Shown here: positions 50,925-64,000 of the stretch, in pieces
How positions within the stretch are numbered: the stretch's first letter is position 1
Layout of the letters: every line of letters begins with the position of its first letter
NCBI RefSeq assembly: GCF_043641665.1
Contig: NC_092182.1
Location: 22,505,241 to 22,569,240, forward strand
DNA: 64,000 nucleotides
From: Enoplosus armatus
Lineage: Eukaryota; Chordata; Actinopteri; Centrarchiformes; Enoplosidae
Reading direction: 5' to 3'
Made by a program: the position numbers and the translations under genes
The notes under the pieces: model-generated
Database searches by the model: none
What the model saw: the letters and a program-made list of their open reading frames with translations, nothing else
Told to the model about the DNA's origin: nothing

Positions 50925-50966
50925 GTTTCTTGCAGTTTCTGCACTATGTAAGAAACTGCAAGAAAC
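50925..50966. repeat. Perfect 16-bp inverted repeat with 10-nt loop
   Basis: GTTTCTTGCAGTTTCT (50925-50940) and AGAAACTGCAAGAAAC (50951-50966) are exact reverse complements around a 10-nt spacer. A further GGGT/ACCC can pair outside a short A bulge. It is intronic with no recognised family. Confidence 0.9.
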
Positions 50967-53853
50967 AAAAAACCCTGACACAAATCATTTGGTTCCACGA
51001 ATTAAGCCATACGCAAACCACCATCTGTTGCAAACCCTACCGTAATCAATCACATTATAGAAATTCATATCAAAGTTATTCTGTTAACGGTAACTGAATT
51101 GTCAGTGACTTAAAGATGAGAAAGAACTAAAAATGTGACCCAGGAAAGCCTCTGTTCACGTGGCTAGTGACATTTAAACCCTGACAAATGATCCCATCCT
51201 ACATGGCAAATCTGAACTCTTTAGTTACCAGTTTTGAGACCTGTTAATACCATTCACATCTGTCTGTCTAAAATTCTGAATGCCTTGTTCTGCCACTGTT
51301 AAGTATTATATTCACCATATTCTCTGTGCTGACACAAGCAAGGTCAGCTTCATATAAAAGGCTTTAAACCTGGATCAGTAATTGGTTAACATTGAGTTCC
51401 GGTTTGAAAGGATGTACCAAATGTAGTGTGTTCTCCATAGTGTCAGTCCTTTCCTGAGGGACATGGGCAGAATGGGATGTTTGAAGTGTCTAACTTCACA
51501 CATTAAAGGGATAAAAAGGTTTATCAAGTGTGAATAATGTCCCTTGTGTTGCATTTGATTGATGGGTTCTTTCTGGTGAGTAATCCACTCTGAAGAGAAT
51601 GGGAACTTATAGCTGATGGCATGTTTCAACAATGTTCAATAAAGTGTGAAACACATTAAGGCTCTTAATGGGGCTCAACATTTCTAGGACAACTGTAACA
51701 TATGCTAAAATGAGCAAGTTCTATAGAGCATAATGATGTATAGAGTCCTGCAGTAGTCATGTTGCAGCTATGTGCTGTGATAATACCCATATGGCACTTC
51801 TCTTTTGCGTTACACTTAAAAGAACATGTATTGTAAAGCTGGAATATGCGACTTAATGCTGTTGGAAGAGCTAAATTGCAGATTTATTCATTGTTAGAAT
51901 CAGACATTGCAAACACTTCTTAAACGCAGACAATGCAGAGCATCTCCAGTCAAACAGTCAAACATGCTGCATTTTGTGTTACTCCACCATAAAAAAATGT
52001 AACTAAAAACTGACTTATTTATAAAAAAACATTGTGGCTACCAGATTTATGTATTGCAGGCTCAATACTACAAGCACAAAGCAGTAGGTCTGTGTGGGGG
52101 GCTGTTTGAAATGGAATATAAATCTGAGGGTGTAGTGATTAATAAATACACACTCAGTCACATCACTGGCCTCACCGCTCTGAAACAGGTGTATGAGTCA
52201 CGGAGAAGCATGGCAACAACGGTTCAACAAATGGAAATACACTTCTAAAGGCATGGTCACATCACATTTCCAATACACAAATATTTGCTCAAAAAACCGC
52301 ATCATCTGCAAAGAGCAGAGAAGCAATTCTGAGGTCCCTAAATCAGACACTCTCCTCCCCCCCGGCTGCGCCTTGAGATCCTCTCTATGAAAATCACAAA
52401 GAGAATCTGTGAGATGGGACAACCCTGACGGAGCCCACTGCTCGCTGAAGACATGTTTGACTTCCCGCTGAGAATATGGACAAAGCTCCCACTCCGGTTT
52501 CTCATTTAGCGTTTGACTACAAGTGATGTTTGCTCATGTTGACAGACCACTGTCAATCAAATCTGATCAAAGACACCCACACAGTTCCACTGATTAGCTG
52601 AGTTCTTGACTGTTAAACTCTTAATGAGTAAAACCTTAGGATATTTTTTTCTGAAATGGAATTCTAATTGTTCCTTACCTAGTAATGAATCTTTGATGAA
52701 AACAAGTTCTCAGCGGCTTTAACGGCTTCAGATAATCAGAAATGAGTGTTAGGGGAAAGGAAATCCAAACACCATCTTAATCATCATCACTAATTCCAAT
52801 CTGATCTGCCACTCGTTTACAGTTTTAACAGTATTTTTTGTTGTTGTTTTTAAGTTTGTTTTAAGAAAATATGACATTAAGTCAGGAGATAAAATGGCCT
52901 TTTTGATCCCCAGAAATTCAGATGTATTAGGAATTAATAGTAGATGGGAAGGATGGAGATTTTGGATTTCCCAGATTCTGTTAGGTCCATTGAAAGAGGC
53001 ATACTTGGTGCACCTGTATTTTCTCAACTTCATTACTGGGGTGCATCTCTCAATATTTACTGGGCCCAGCAAATATTATGACTGACATTAACACTCCTTC
53101 TCACAAAAAGATAAAATCCACAAACCAACGTTGATTTAATTTCTCAAAGGACTAAGCCTAGTCTGTTGATCCAAGCACTTTCCTCTGCTTTGTCTTGTCA
53201 TACAACTGTTTTGTTTATCTTATCTGTTTGTTTGTTTGTCTGTGTCAGAGGCGATTACATGAAGCACTAGAAAGATTCAAATCAGAAGCTCAAGATAAAT
53301 ACACCGTATTTGCAGTGTAATATATTCAGGAAAGGTTTAATGAGAATTATTTTGTGAAACACATGAAAAAGAAAACAAAGTTTGCATTCCTTTCACACCT
53401 GACATTCTAAGACAGTCTGATAATTAAGAACTATATATGATAAATAACATAGATGTAATAAAGAAATAAAATGGAAAAATGAATGAATGAATCAGTCATA
53501 TACCAGATACAATTTCAGCATTTCCTGCATGTGATACGAATGGAAATAACATTTGATTACTTCATGGTGACATATTACCAATTCCTAAATATTCATGAAT
53601 GCACTGGTTCTGATTTTGACCGTAGAAAATATTAGATTTACATAGGGGCTGAAAACATCTTTCATTTTCAAAATAAATTGAACTCTCATGGTGCCGCAGC
53701 TCTTTTCAAACTAGAAATGTTGACTAACATCCTGGTGTCCCTGGCCTCCTTCTGTGCCATAAAGAAATCCTGTTTTCGACTTCCTTCTTCTAAAGTTTTT
53801 TATCATTAATTCTATGTACTGTAGAGATTGCTGAACATGTTTTAACACCAAAG

Positions 53854-53872
53854 TATATATATATATATATAT
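53854..53872. repeat. (TA)n microsatellite
   Basis: A short perfect TA dinucleotide run. Confidence 0.85.
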
Positions 53873-54779
53873 TTTGACAATTGAATCTTTGAACATGGCA
53901 GTTCAGAGAATTTGTCATAACATCCCATGGCAGCTCATTCCGTCACATAACTGCAGCCAAAAATCCCATTTTCTACTTGAGCTGCACTCAGCAGATTGGC
54001 AACCATTTGCAATTAAATCTGAAGCTTTTGCTTCAAGACATGGTAGGTTTTGTTTCAAGGATGCCTTTAATTGCTAAACTAGTTAGAAACATCATTGACA
54101 TTCCAAGGGTGATGACAGTCATTGAATTGACCAGGATTGTAACACCGAAAGATGAGGCTGAGAAATGTGTGAAGCACTTACGAACGTGACAATGAGAAAA
54201 TAAAAGCCTTGTTAGGAGTCTATGCCCTGTTTTGTGCCTGCATGGTCTATCCATAATAATAGCACAATTCTAGGTAATATTCCATTCAGCTATATACTAT
54301 GTAGTAAATCCAAAGTAAAATGAGGACAAAAAATGGGATGAACTATAAAGTCATGGTCTGGTGTTTGATTTATGTTTTGTGGCCCTCGTTAAAGGCAGGT
54401 TAAACAATTGCGCCATGCTGCACTACACCTGCCGCTTCACATTCTTTATATAATGATCCAGTTCCCAATATTGCCAAGCAGGGAAACCTCTGCAATGTTC
54501 CTCTCAATATGAGAAAGCATAGAAACAGAAAAAGACTAGGACTGACCTCATGCCTGGTGCACACTGTATTCAAGGGTCATGAATTTGCAATTTCATGCCT
54601 TCATATTAACTGCACATGTAGAGAGCCACTTCATCGCAGCACCCTGCTGCCTGAGGTTTTGATTACAACTTTCCTCGAGGACCTCACAGTTTCCCGTACA
54701 GCACACCATAATTAGGATGACCAGATTGCTCTGATTCACCCTGGAAATTGCTCTGATTCAGCTTGGAGTTTGGTCTACT

Positions 54780-54912
54780 CAAGTGTGTTTGTATTTGTGT
54801 GCGAATGTGTGCATGCATTTGCAGAATACATATATATGCATGTGTTTGTGTTCATAGATGCAAGTGTCTGTCAGTATGTTGGTGTGTGTAAGTGTGTATG
54901 TATGACTGTGGG
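54780..54912. repeat. TG-rich degenerate simple sequence
   Basis: An imperfect TGTG/TGTATG/TGCATG-rich stretch on the + strand, probably a decayed microsatellite. Confidence 0.6.
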
Positions 54913-57900
54913 TATACATGTTATAATTATTTAATTTTCAGGGTCAGATTTCACAGTTTCCTGCCCAAACAAACTCAGAGAAGATGTGGAAATGTGCTTC
55001 TACTGCTAACTTCTGGATAAAGATGGTCCCATTCAAAAACCCTACCAAATAAAGGTTGGTATACCCAATAAGAAATCATTTTTATTTCATTTTTAGTGAG
55101 GAAAAAACAAAAACAACCCTTTGCTGGATAAAAGCCTTCATATTCCTATAACATACAATGGTCATCCATCACACCATGGGGTGATATGTGGATAGCAGGT
55201 AGTGTCAGTCAGAGGGGGGCATGAGCCCCAAAACTTGTGGTTTCCATCAAAATGGTCTTGCCATTCAGTGATCAAAACCCACTTTAACTTTTTTACTTCA
55301 GGTTCTGAACTTGTCTTAATTATTTATATACATAAATTCAAGGTGTGTTAAGACTGTCATCATCAGTATTTCAGTATTTTTAAACTTAGTATCTCCAGTT
55401 GCCCAGGTTGTCAAGAGTGGATATTTAATGAAATACATTGTGAATATTTCACACTTATGCTCATTGCGACCCCCTTAAGTTGTCAGTGAACAGTTTGGAA
55501 ACACGTTCAATATAAAAGACATCTCCTTATGTTGATAAAAATTGTAATTTATGCAGCATTACATTATGAAATGTATTCACTACTGCAGATCAGTTGTATG
55601 TAAACTTAATTTTTACACAACAGGGTTTTTATCAAGTCGTGTCTGAAAATAAGTAAGTAATGTAGTCCGGGCTTTCTAGTTTGTCATTCGTGTTAAACTA
55701 GACAATCTCATAAAAGCATCGTCTTCAGGTTTTTTTCCTCTCCACTTGTCATCAGGGTGAGTGATAAAGGAATAACCAAATTTACTGTCATGACCTTGTT
55801 ATGAAGAGAAATGTGAAGAACACAATCTTCATAAGTACTGTGAGTTCTGTTTATATATGAAACTCCCTCATTCAGCATTACACTCAAGTATCTCTTCTTC
55901 ATCTTATTGTTAATGTTTTTCTTTTTCTTTATTCATAGTTATTCCTAAGATTAGCAAGATGATTAAAAGTAAAAGTTATAGAATAAACTTATTATTATTA
56001 TAAAATTTCATCTTTGTGAGTGCTATTTTAAAAATGTTTTCAAAAGTTTCTTTCTGAATCTGGACAAGGTCAGCCTCACATTATCAGATATGCTTCAATT
56101 AATGAAGGCCAGCATCACAAACAGAGGACTGGTGAATTTCAGTAGAGGTAAAAATCAGGAAAAATGGTACATTTCATATAGTGAGTGTCTGCACCAAGTC
56201 TCAGGATTCTGGCATATCTCAAAACTACAGTGGAAAAGAGAAAGTTGCAGCACTTTCTAATGTGGCAGAATTTTGAATGGTCTATTATTCTTTAATCGAG
56301 CTCAGAGGAGGAAACATGTGTGCTTCTGATAAAAAATAATCCATATTTCTAGCTGGAGCTTTTAAATGAGCTGTTTTACATGTAAAAACCACAGAAATGG
56401 TTGGATTTAGTGCTCAGATTCCTGGTCATCTAGAGAGGATTGTGAAGCTTAAGGAGTCAGCAGTGATGTGTGCTAATCAATGCAAAAAAAAGGGTCTGCC
56501 ATAGTACCACAAGTGGCACTGTAATGTCTCACTGGGAAAACTCAAGCTCAATTCACCCTTTTCTTGACAGATGTGTATATGCAAAACACTCACATTTTTA
56601 TAACGTCTATGTCAGTGTTTTGTTAATATTGAGAGTATTTATTTGCAATTCAACCCAGTGCTGAGGAGCAAAACTGATGTACAAGCATCCATATCTCTTC
56701 TTCCAAGAAAACAATATTACATCATTATGATAATTGAAAGTGGCAAATTAAGTGTTTTCAGAAGAGATCATTTACAATGATTGACAGAGCGACCCATCAA
56801 ACCAACGCCAGTTCATATTTTCACTCACAATATGGCATTGATGGAAACTTCTATATAAAACACACTGAGGTCAGAACAATGATAGATTCATGAAGCGTTT
56901 ACTCCAAGAGCAAATCTCTTGTTGTAAAGAGACTGAAGCGGATTCATTAGAGCCCCAAAGGGTTGAGATTAGTGCTGTGCAAGCTCTTATTTCTTTCAGA
57001 CTTACAGTATTATCATGTTGATGTCACATGTATAACTAGTCTGGGCATTAATAATATGGCTCTTGAAAGACCCTGAAAAATTCAAAGGCAAATTTGTCAA
57101 GAAGATGACAGTGATTCATGTTTCCTAGTGTGAACATTTAAATGAGGAATTAAACAGTAAATTCAAACAGAGCTACATAAAGCAGAAAACTGCTGCAACA
57201 CTGCTCTCCATGCATTCAAACTTTCAAGAACGACGCACTTGTGGCCATAACCCAGTCACTGATGTAACAGTAACATGTTTAACTACAGACTGCTGAAGGC
57301 TCTCAAGAGAAGAGAAGCAAATTGATTGAAGAAAATTGGTATGCTGGTACCAGTGCTGGTAAATGCCACATTTTGTGTTAGGTGTAATACATTTCCAAGT
57401 AAAATCACACATCAAATGGTTTTTGGAATACCTGACACCGTCATGATTGCCTTTCAACTGTATGACTGAAGTGTATGACCAACTTCAAAATCCAACTTTA
57501 AAATTGGACCAGGCGTCTAGCTTGCAGTCAGGCTTTGTTTACTGTACGTCCCCGGTGGCAAAATAAGGTTTATACTGTATATGGCAGGAAATTCAATTTC
57601 TGGCTACACTTTCCTGTCCATAGACCGCTGAATGTTGGGTACATTCAGATTCCTTTGGTCTTTGCTTCCAAGGCCAGTGGGGATATTTGTTGAACGTCAT
57701 GGCAGCTCTGCTCAGTCATAGCAGCCATGGAGCCTTTTGTGTGGCTACAATGGGCTGTACCTCATGTAAAACAGATGTTAATATATACTCTCCATGGCCC
57801 TCTAAATATGATTTAAAAATGACGCTTACTCTTCACTGAAATAGCCGTAGGAAGAGACATCTCTTTACTGGCCCTCACACATTCACTTTTGGAAGGAAAA

Positions 57901-59021
57901 AGCAATAATTTTCACTGAGTTAACACATCTGGCTGTGTTTGTCTTCATATCAGCAGAGCAGGAAGACGGGGCAAAGACAACCTCTTGTGTCCTGAGCTAT
58001 AATTGTAAGTCAGGTTTTGATCCTGTTTCTATTCCACAGTCATTCAGTCACAATAGGATAGAACAACAGAGAATATGCTCCCGGGCAAAGTCACAGCCAG
58101 CAGCAAGAGCCAGCTGAAAGAGTCTTCATTATATGGAACAAGGAATCATTTATGGAGCACTGTTACTCTGTTCAGGGGCAATCTGACAAACATATTGACT
58201 TTGGCACACATGAGGTTGCAGATATCTCTGCACCTACTTTCCATTATGGCATAATTTGATTTAGGTGGAGTTTCAGCTCTGTAGCAAGCTTTCGTTCTGG
58301 CACCTCATAAAATGTTGGATATCGTGAATTTCAAGAGGATATTTGCTTTCCCTGTTCAGAAGAAAATGATTATCAATACAGTGCAATGTGCATCACCCAT
58401 CTCCTGGAAATGCAAAGTATGATATACAATATGTTTTGTGTATATCAGCATTTCACCACCGCTCACATAATGAGGTTATGAGAGAATCCTCGAGCATGCA
58501 TTATTCAAGATATTGCCTCAACTGATTTTGTCGTCTCTGGCAGTCCAGCTGTTTCAGTGAAAACATGTCTGCTCGGTTTGTCAACCTTTCCACTGTTCAC
58601 CAGCCCACATCAAGATTTTATATCAGTTTCTCACTCAAATCTGCTTTTGGCGCACAGCCACTTCAACTGTTTACTCCGTAACAGAATTATCCAACATCAG
58701 AACAGAGATTGAGGCTACCTCAAGATCGTACATTTCTACTAATTCCTTAGCCCAAAACGGCACATATTCTTTCAATCTGTAAGTCTATTATGGCAACAAT
58801 GTTCAGAATACCCAGCACATCCCTTTTTAAGTTAATACAGAACCAGTTCATTGACACAAAGCTAATAGCAAGCAAGCTCCAAGCATCCGGGCACATTTAG
58901 AGATTGTATCATTTAGTGAGGGAGCCATCAGAGTCCATCAGTAGAAGTTAAACTACAGAAACAGAAACAAGCTATGCTAGGCCTGTCAGTTCATGTGCTC
59001 CTGAGTTACAAGTAATTTGGT

Positions 59022-59032
59022 GGGGGGGGGGG
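59022..59032. repeat. G11 homopolymer
   Basis: A run of eleven G on the + strand; length may be unreliable in the assembly. Confidence 0.85.
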
Positions 59033-59962
59033 CAGTGTCCATCTGTCCTTGTGGTTTCAGTGAAGCACCAGACAAAAGTCAATCTGATCATTCAATTTAG
59101 CAAAGCTTTTATCATTGAAGAGTACACGCATTGAGAATAGTCACTGAGGTCAGTCTCTCTGTTTATCTACTGTAGAGACAGATGCATGGCCATGGTCAAT
59201 CTTGCTGCAGATGATGTACATGAAATTATTATATTTTGTGTAGCAATATATGACTTCAGTGTGAGTGAACATCGACCTACACTTTTAATTCACCAGCTGC
59301 AGTGTTGCCTGCTTCCTTACATTTCGTATGCATACAGTAGTAATACAAACTGAATGCCTAAAGCGTCAATTAAGTTCATTGAGTTCAAGGTATTCAACTG
59401 ATATTCACTAAATATGGATCTGTGGACATACACATGTAGTGACAGTATAATATCAAATATCATTGACAGTATCAAGATCATAGTCAACGTTAAAAATCGA
59501 CCTGAAATCACAACAAATAAAGACTGTAATTTGACTAGGGGGTCGACATCTGCACACTGAGCTGTATTTTGTGCTGACGACATCCTACTACAAATCTAAA
59601 CAGCTGTACATCTTGATGGTTAAAGCCAAAACTGAGATTTATGTGTGGATGACAAAAAATGTCGTCAAAACGATCAATGAAAAGAGGTGAGGATCAAGTT
59701 TATTGGTCCATGAGAGCAAAAAGAGAAACTGTGCTCACAGTTAACTACATTATCTCAGCACATTTCACCACTGGGTCTTAGCATTGATTCGGATTTAACA
59801 TTTTGCAGTTGCATGTAAGGACATCCACTATCACCATTCCATCATTTAAGGAAAACTACAAAGGTCAGGGTCTTTCAGAAGCATGCCCATTCAGTTTTTA
59901 CAAGTGGGATTGGCTATTTGTGAGAAGTTGCTCCCAGGTTTCCCCAAAATGTCTATAAATCA

Positions 59963-60240
59963 CTACAGCTCACCCAGAATGCTGCTGCTAAGGTTTTAAC
60001 TGGAACAAAGAAAAGAGCTAACACCACTCCTGTTCTAAAATCCTGTTCTAATGTGCACTTGCTTCTTGCTGCAACTCCAATTAGTCTTAGCATAGATTTT
60101 TAAGATCCTGATACTTTTGTCTATTAATCTATGCATAGACTTGCCCCTGACTGTATCGCTGATAGGCAGCCAAGAGTCCTCAGACCCAGTGTCCATCTGG
60201 ATCTGCTTTGACATCAATAAAGGTTTTTCTGGTTTTACTT
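59963..60240 (+). mobile_element. Decayed LINE remnant (RT C-terminal end and 3' end)
   Basis: Bases 59963-60046 read LQLTQNAAAKVLTGTKKRAN and continue TTPVLKS, matching the QNAAAR(L/V)LTGTKK...TPVL motif near the C terminus of many fish LINE ORFs. The following sequence contains frameshifts but echoes the usual LHWLPV...YKSLHGLAP region. It ends with CAATAAAGG at about 60210-60220. Inactive; clade (L2/CR1 group) is tentative. Confidence 0.65.
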
Positions 60241-60529
60241 TTTAGTCTTGCTTTTGTCTATTATTGCTTCCCAGTATACAGCAGATTTATTTTATATAAT
60301 ATTTCCGAATCTACATATCAAATCAGCACTGTATCACATGGTCCCTGCTGATTTCCATCTCTCTTTCTATTAAGGGCAATACTTTCTATCTTTTGTACGA
60401 TCAATCAAGAACAGGTATCACTCTTTTTCAGTGGTTGGATATCTAATTTTGGAATAAGATTTCAGATCTTTATGCTCCCACACAGGCAACACCTGCCCAC
60501 TGCAGTCCATGCCAATGCCACATGTCGTG

Positions 60530-60620
60530 CCACCAGGGCTTGAAATTAACATTTGCCGCCCGCCAAATGTGGGCTAAAAATGTGCCCACGCTGTGTCAAT
60601 TCTACCAGACGCTTTGGCCG
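60530..60620 (+). mobile_element. Possible unclassified interspersed repeat
   Basis: GGGCTTGAAATTAAC followed by a run of GCCCACC/GCCCGCC-like words resembles a sequence I have met repeatedly in fish genomes. I cannot name the family or place its ends. Confidence 0.3.
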
Positions 60621-62261
60621 GTGAGCTTTTTTGATCTCACAAAGTTTCTCCAGTACTGAGGCGTACTGACTGCAGTGTCCTCTTGCTTGCTTCCTTTAAA
60701 AAAAATATTACAGGGTATACATTTTTTAATTGACTATTGATTTGCCTCCATTGCATTCATCCCTGGTGTGCTGTGACAGTGACTGTGAGGTCTAGTGAGG
60801 TTGAGACAGCAGTCAATTAAGTTCAGTTCTCCACAGCATGGGAGTAGCTTTCTTGCAGCTGAAGCACACACTGCAGAAGTGTAGTAAATATAGGAAAAGA
60901 GATGGATTGTGTGACTACATTTCCATAAAAAGTCTATCCTCTTTCTAGCAAAGCTACTGTGAGTGTATCAGCTATAAGGAAGCTGGTCCTGTGATGCCGA
61001 CAACTGTACCGAACACATTACACTCCCCCATCTAGAGCTAGAGCATCTTGCACACGGTCTGCATGTGGTATATGACAGTTCTGGTGTCAAGGTGAAAGTA
61101 ACATTATAAAACTATGGTTTGAGCACATTTCATTCACTCTGTCTTGGGATTTGGAAGAGGAATTTCAATCAATGGATTTACAAATATGTCACACGTGAGA
61201 ATATGTTATCCATCCCTATATGAAATCCTCTAGTGAATGATTTTCACCTCAAGAAGCCAAAGTGTTTGTAAAAGAACTCCCAATAGTACAATTACTGCTA
61301 CTAAAATAATAACAAGAAGAAGACGAGAGAGAGAGAAATAAAATGGAGCTAACTAGAGTGTGCCAATTAGTGGTTAATTTCTAAAAGCAGACTCATCAAC
61401 TGGCTTTTGGGTCTTCTAAAGCTGTCACATTTCACAAGCTTTCACTTTCATTTCTATATTTATCAACATGAGTTCTGTTTTCTGCCCTTTTGAATACCTG
61501 AATATGTAAGTTCCTCAACCACAATTAAATTATTTTCAGAATGCTTTTGTAAATTAGCAATTAGGCAGTTCTCTCAAGAATGAAACAAGGTATATTTGGT
61601 ACAGACTTGCCCATGTGCCTATGTTAGGTTATAGGTTCTAATACATTAATTAACAGGTCTGGTTTCTAAAACACTACTCTTGAGACTGCACATCTAAAAG
61701 CAACTTTGTTGTATTCCTCCAAAGACATCATTACAAACCTCTCAGTCCCAGCAAGACTATTTCAGGTCAGACATTAACACAATTAATGCAGACTACCTAC
61801 CCCTAATTTGATGGATTTCGACAGGAACAAGGGTCCCAATCTAATATGAATTTCCCATTTCAATTTTCCCTTCAGCTTCCCCTCCTCTGATTCCTATTCA
61901 AGTTTAAAAAATGGGCACACTGAGAAGAAATCCATTCGATCCATGCCCACGGGCTGCTTTCAGGGGTTCCTAAACCTGTATTTCTTCTATCCCCATAAAT
62001 TTATCGCCTGTCTCACAGTCCTCTGTGCAGCAGCAAAGACGAGTGTCAAATCTCAAAGAGCTAAGACCAAAGTGAAAGGTACTCAGCACCACTTTTTTAA
62101 ATATCTGCCACTTTCCACCCTCCAAATGTGACACTGGAAAGATAAACTAAACTAAATGACATTCACAAACCTCATCTGTGTGGGAGATGCTATTACCCAA
62201 CGTGACAATGTAAAAAAAAAAATGAGACCTGTTTCATAATATCTAAAAGAACATAATGATG

Positions 62262-62371
62262 CATCCATCCATCCATCCATTTTCTATAACCGCTTATTCT
62301 TTACAGGGTCGCGGTGGGCTGGAGCCAATCCCAGCTGACATTGGACAAGAGGTGGGGTACACCCTGAACAT
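62262..62371 (-). mobile_element. LINE 3'-end fragment with (ATGG)n tail
   Basis: On the - strand it reads GTGTACCCCACCTCTTGTCC, then CAGCTGGGATTGGCTCCAG, then CGCGACCCTG and AAGCGGTTATAGAAAATGG with ATGG repeats. This is the well-known fish repeat 3' end. The fragment is about 110 bp, 5'-truncated and better preserved than the + strand copy at 44108-44280. Confidence 0.75.
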
Positions 62372-63329
62372 CATGATGCAATTATAATTAATCTTTTCAA
62401 AACACAATAAGTAGAGGCATTCTAAAGTCAAACCTAAATTCAAAGACAGTGTGACTGCAAAGAAACAGGAACACATTCTGACTTTTACAAAAACTAACAG
62501 ACAGCACACAAGACAATGTGTCATAGTCGCCCCACACTTACAAACAGAGATATTGTCTTTCGAAGCTTTCAACCACGATCTATATTGACTTTATCTTCCA
62601 AATAGCATAAATGCAGCCTCTTTGTGAAGAAAATTTAATCATTATGATTTATTGTCAATATGTTGTTGTCAAAGTCTAAAAGAAATGGAAAAACTCATCT
62701 GCCTTTGTGGTTTTTGGGGCTTTTATATTATGATCCCTTCTGGTGAGCTATGCATCAAAATAGTTTGAAGGGAGTTGACATAATGAAATATTTTGATAAA
62801 GAGCACATGGGGGATAGACTGTGGGTGCAAATACTTAGTAAACGTTATGAGAGGAAAGAGAATAGGCTATTAATGACAGACAGGTGATCTCACATCTATG
62901 TATTTCGCTGTAGTTACAAAAGAATCTAACCATCACATTGGGCCAAGCTAAAAATAACTCGAATCATATACTTACTCCACAGGGCTGGAATGATATTACA
63001 AACTGGGGAGCCATTCTGGCTCTTTTCGTCCTGTCTGGCTCTTTTTAGTTGACCTTTTTCAAGTTACAGATGCCCTTGGGTTAGTCTCTTGAGAAATTGA
63101 TTAAATTTAAAATACAAGACATAACCTCCTTAAGTGAATGAATCGATTAATTTACAGAGAAAAAGATAACACTGTCTGATAAGTTTTGTCAAACTTGCTC
63201 AAAAAACCTGTGAAGCCAGAAACTATTTTTAGGGGGATCACTTCGTAGGAAAGGAGACTTATCAAGCAAGGTGATATTGAGGTAAAAGGTAGAGAGACAA
63301 AAAGGTTTTCTCATCCTTTGGTACAATCA

Positions 63330-63600
63330 GCTGCGTGTCTCTGGGGAGGCGAAGCTGTTTCTCCTCTGTCGCCTCCTCAGTCAACCACGCTCAAAAGGAG
63401 GGACCTTGGTGGGGAGCAGAGCGCAGCCAGCGATGAAGACATCCTTAGTGAGGGGGAGTGAGGAGAATGAGGGAGACTGCGCCACAAGGACTGAAGCCTA
63501 CACTTCACAGCATCCAGAGAACCACAAGGAGACATCGGGGGAGGCACTGTGTTCTATATCAGACATGCACGTCTCAGGATGAAGGAAGGAACGCTCCCCA
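63330..63600. other. GC-richer patch in the long igsf21 intron
   Basis: This stretch is visibly richer in G and C than its surroundings. It contains a GGAGGCGA/TCGCCTCC inverted repeat (63345-63352 and 63369-63376). Short open frames cross it on the + strand but show no recognisable domain. It could be a non-coding exon, a regulatory element or nothing. Confidence 0.3.
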
Positions 63601-64000
63601 AGAAAACAAGAAAGGGCTGCATTGTGAAAGACATCACAAGGTTATTCTTAAGTGATAGTTTAAAGACTCTTGGAGCTATTTGAAGATGTATACTTCTGTC
63701 TTTTAGTGTGGTGCTTTGAAAAAAAAAAAGCTGATTTGCTGAAAGTTTCTTCTTGTCAGAAACAGTGTCTCCATGTCTCTGACAGTTCTACAACTTTGTG
63801 CTTATGGATATAACAACCTTGACTTGATAATTATTTGATGTGACTCATTGACTTCAAGTGACATTTCATTCTCCAGCAGGCATAACAGTATATATAAAAG
63901 AGAAATACTGCACAGCACAGAACGATCTTTGCATGATATCCTCCACTGTTGCTGCTCTGCCATGACTGGGATTATGTATTTGGGGAGGGGCATTCCTAAA

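Noticed and set aside
62900..63060. - strand GTAAGT donor at about 62964 as a possible 5' igsf21 exon
   Set aside because: The preceding sequence does not encode the expected GPYECHVG-type Ig strand and contains no fitting acceptor and frame.
63458..63655. Basic 65-residue + strand frame in the GC-richer patch
   Set aside because: No domain, no splice or promoter support, and opposite to igsf21; kept only as a composition anomaly.

Overview
The window is vertebrate nuclear DNA, most likely from a ray-finned (teleost) fish. It has GT-AG introns, AT-rich intergenic and intronic sequence, simple repeats, fish-type LINE 3' ends and a solo LTR. There is no bacterial, plasmid or CRISPR content. 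Four protein-coding genes can be reconstructed exon by exon.

Bases 1-6,600 hold two + strand genes. The 3' three exons of an aadacl4-like arylacetamide-deacetylase family serine hydrolase run from 416 to 2318, with at least one 5' exon off the window. A complete four-exon cfap107 (C1orf158-type ciliary microtubule inner protein) runs from 2831 to 4585. The two are neighbours in human 1p36.21 as well. An RFX X-box and two forkhead-type sites lie upstream of cfap107, as expected for a motile-cilium gene.

From 6,582 onward the genes are on the - strand. A single-exon klhdc7a (membrane-anchored kelch protein) runs from 8840 down to 6582. The 3' six coding exons of igsf21 (Ig-superfamily, probably GPI-anchored synaptic adhesion protein) are spread from 40312 down to 12685. 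klhdc7a and igsf21 are neighbours in human 1p36.13. The signal peptide and first Ig domain of igsf21 were not found between 40,313 and 64,000, so the last 23.7 kb appears to be one long intron that continues off the window.

The igsf21 models are phase-consistent at every junction. They show two places where alternative splicing is plausible. One is a 39-nt in-frame microexon with a (UG)19 tract just downstream of its donor. The other is a pair of donors 15 nt apart that would insert VGSPG before the last Ig domain.

The introns also carry a 646-bp solo LTR with a perfect 5-bp target duplication, several truncated LINE remnants, a 17-bp minisatellite, and strong inverted repeats. They also carry an apparent excess of POU octamers, including two pairs with identical 14-bp spacing on either side of the microexon. 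I found no undescribed biological system; the igsf21 splicing layout and the octamer pairs are the observations I would follow first.
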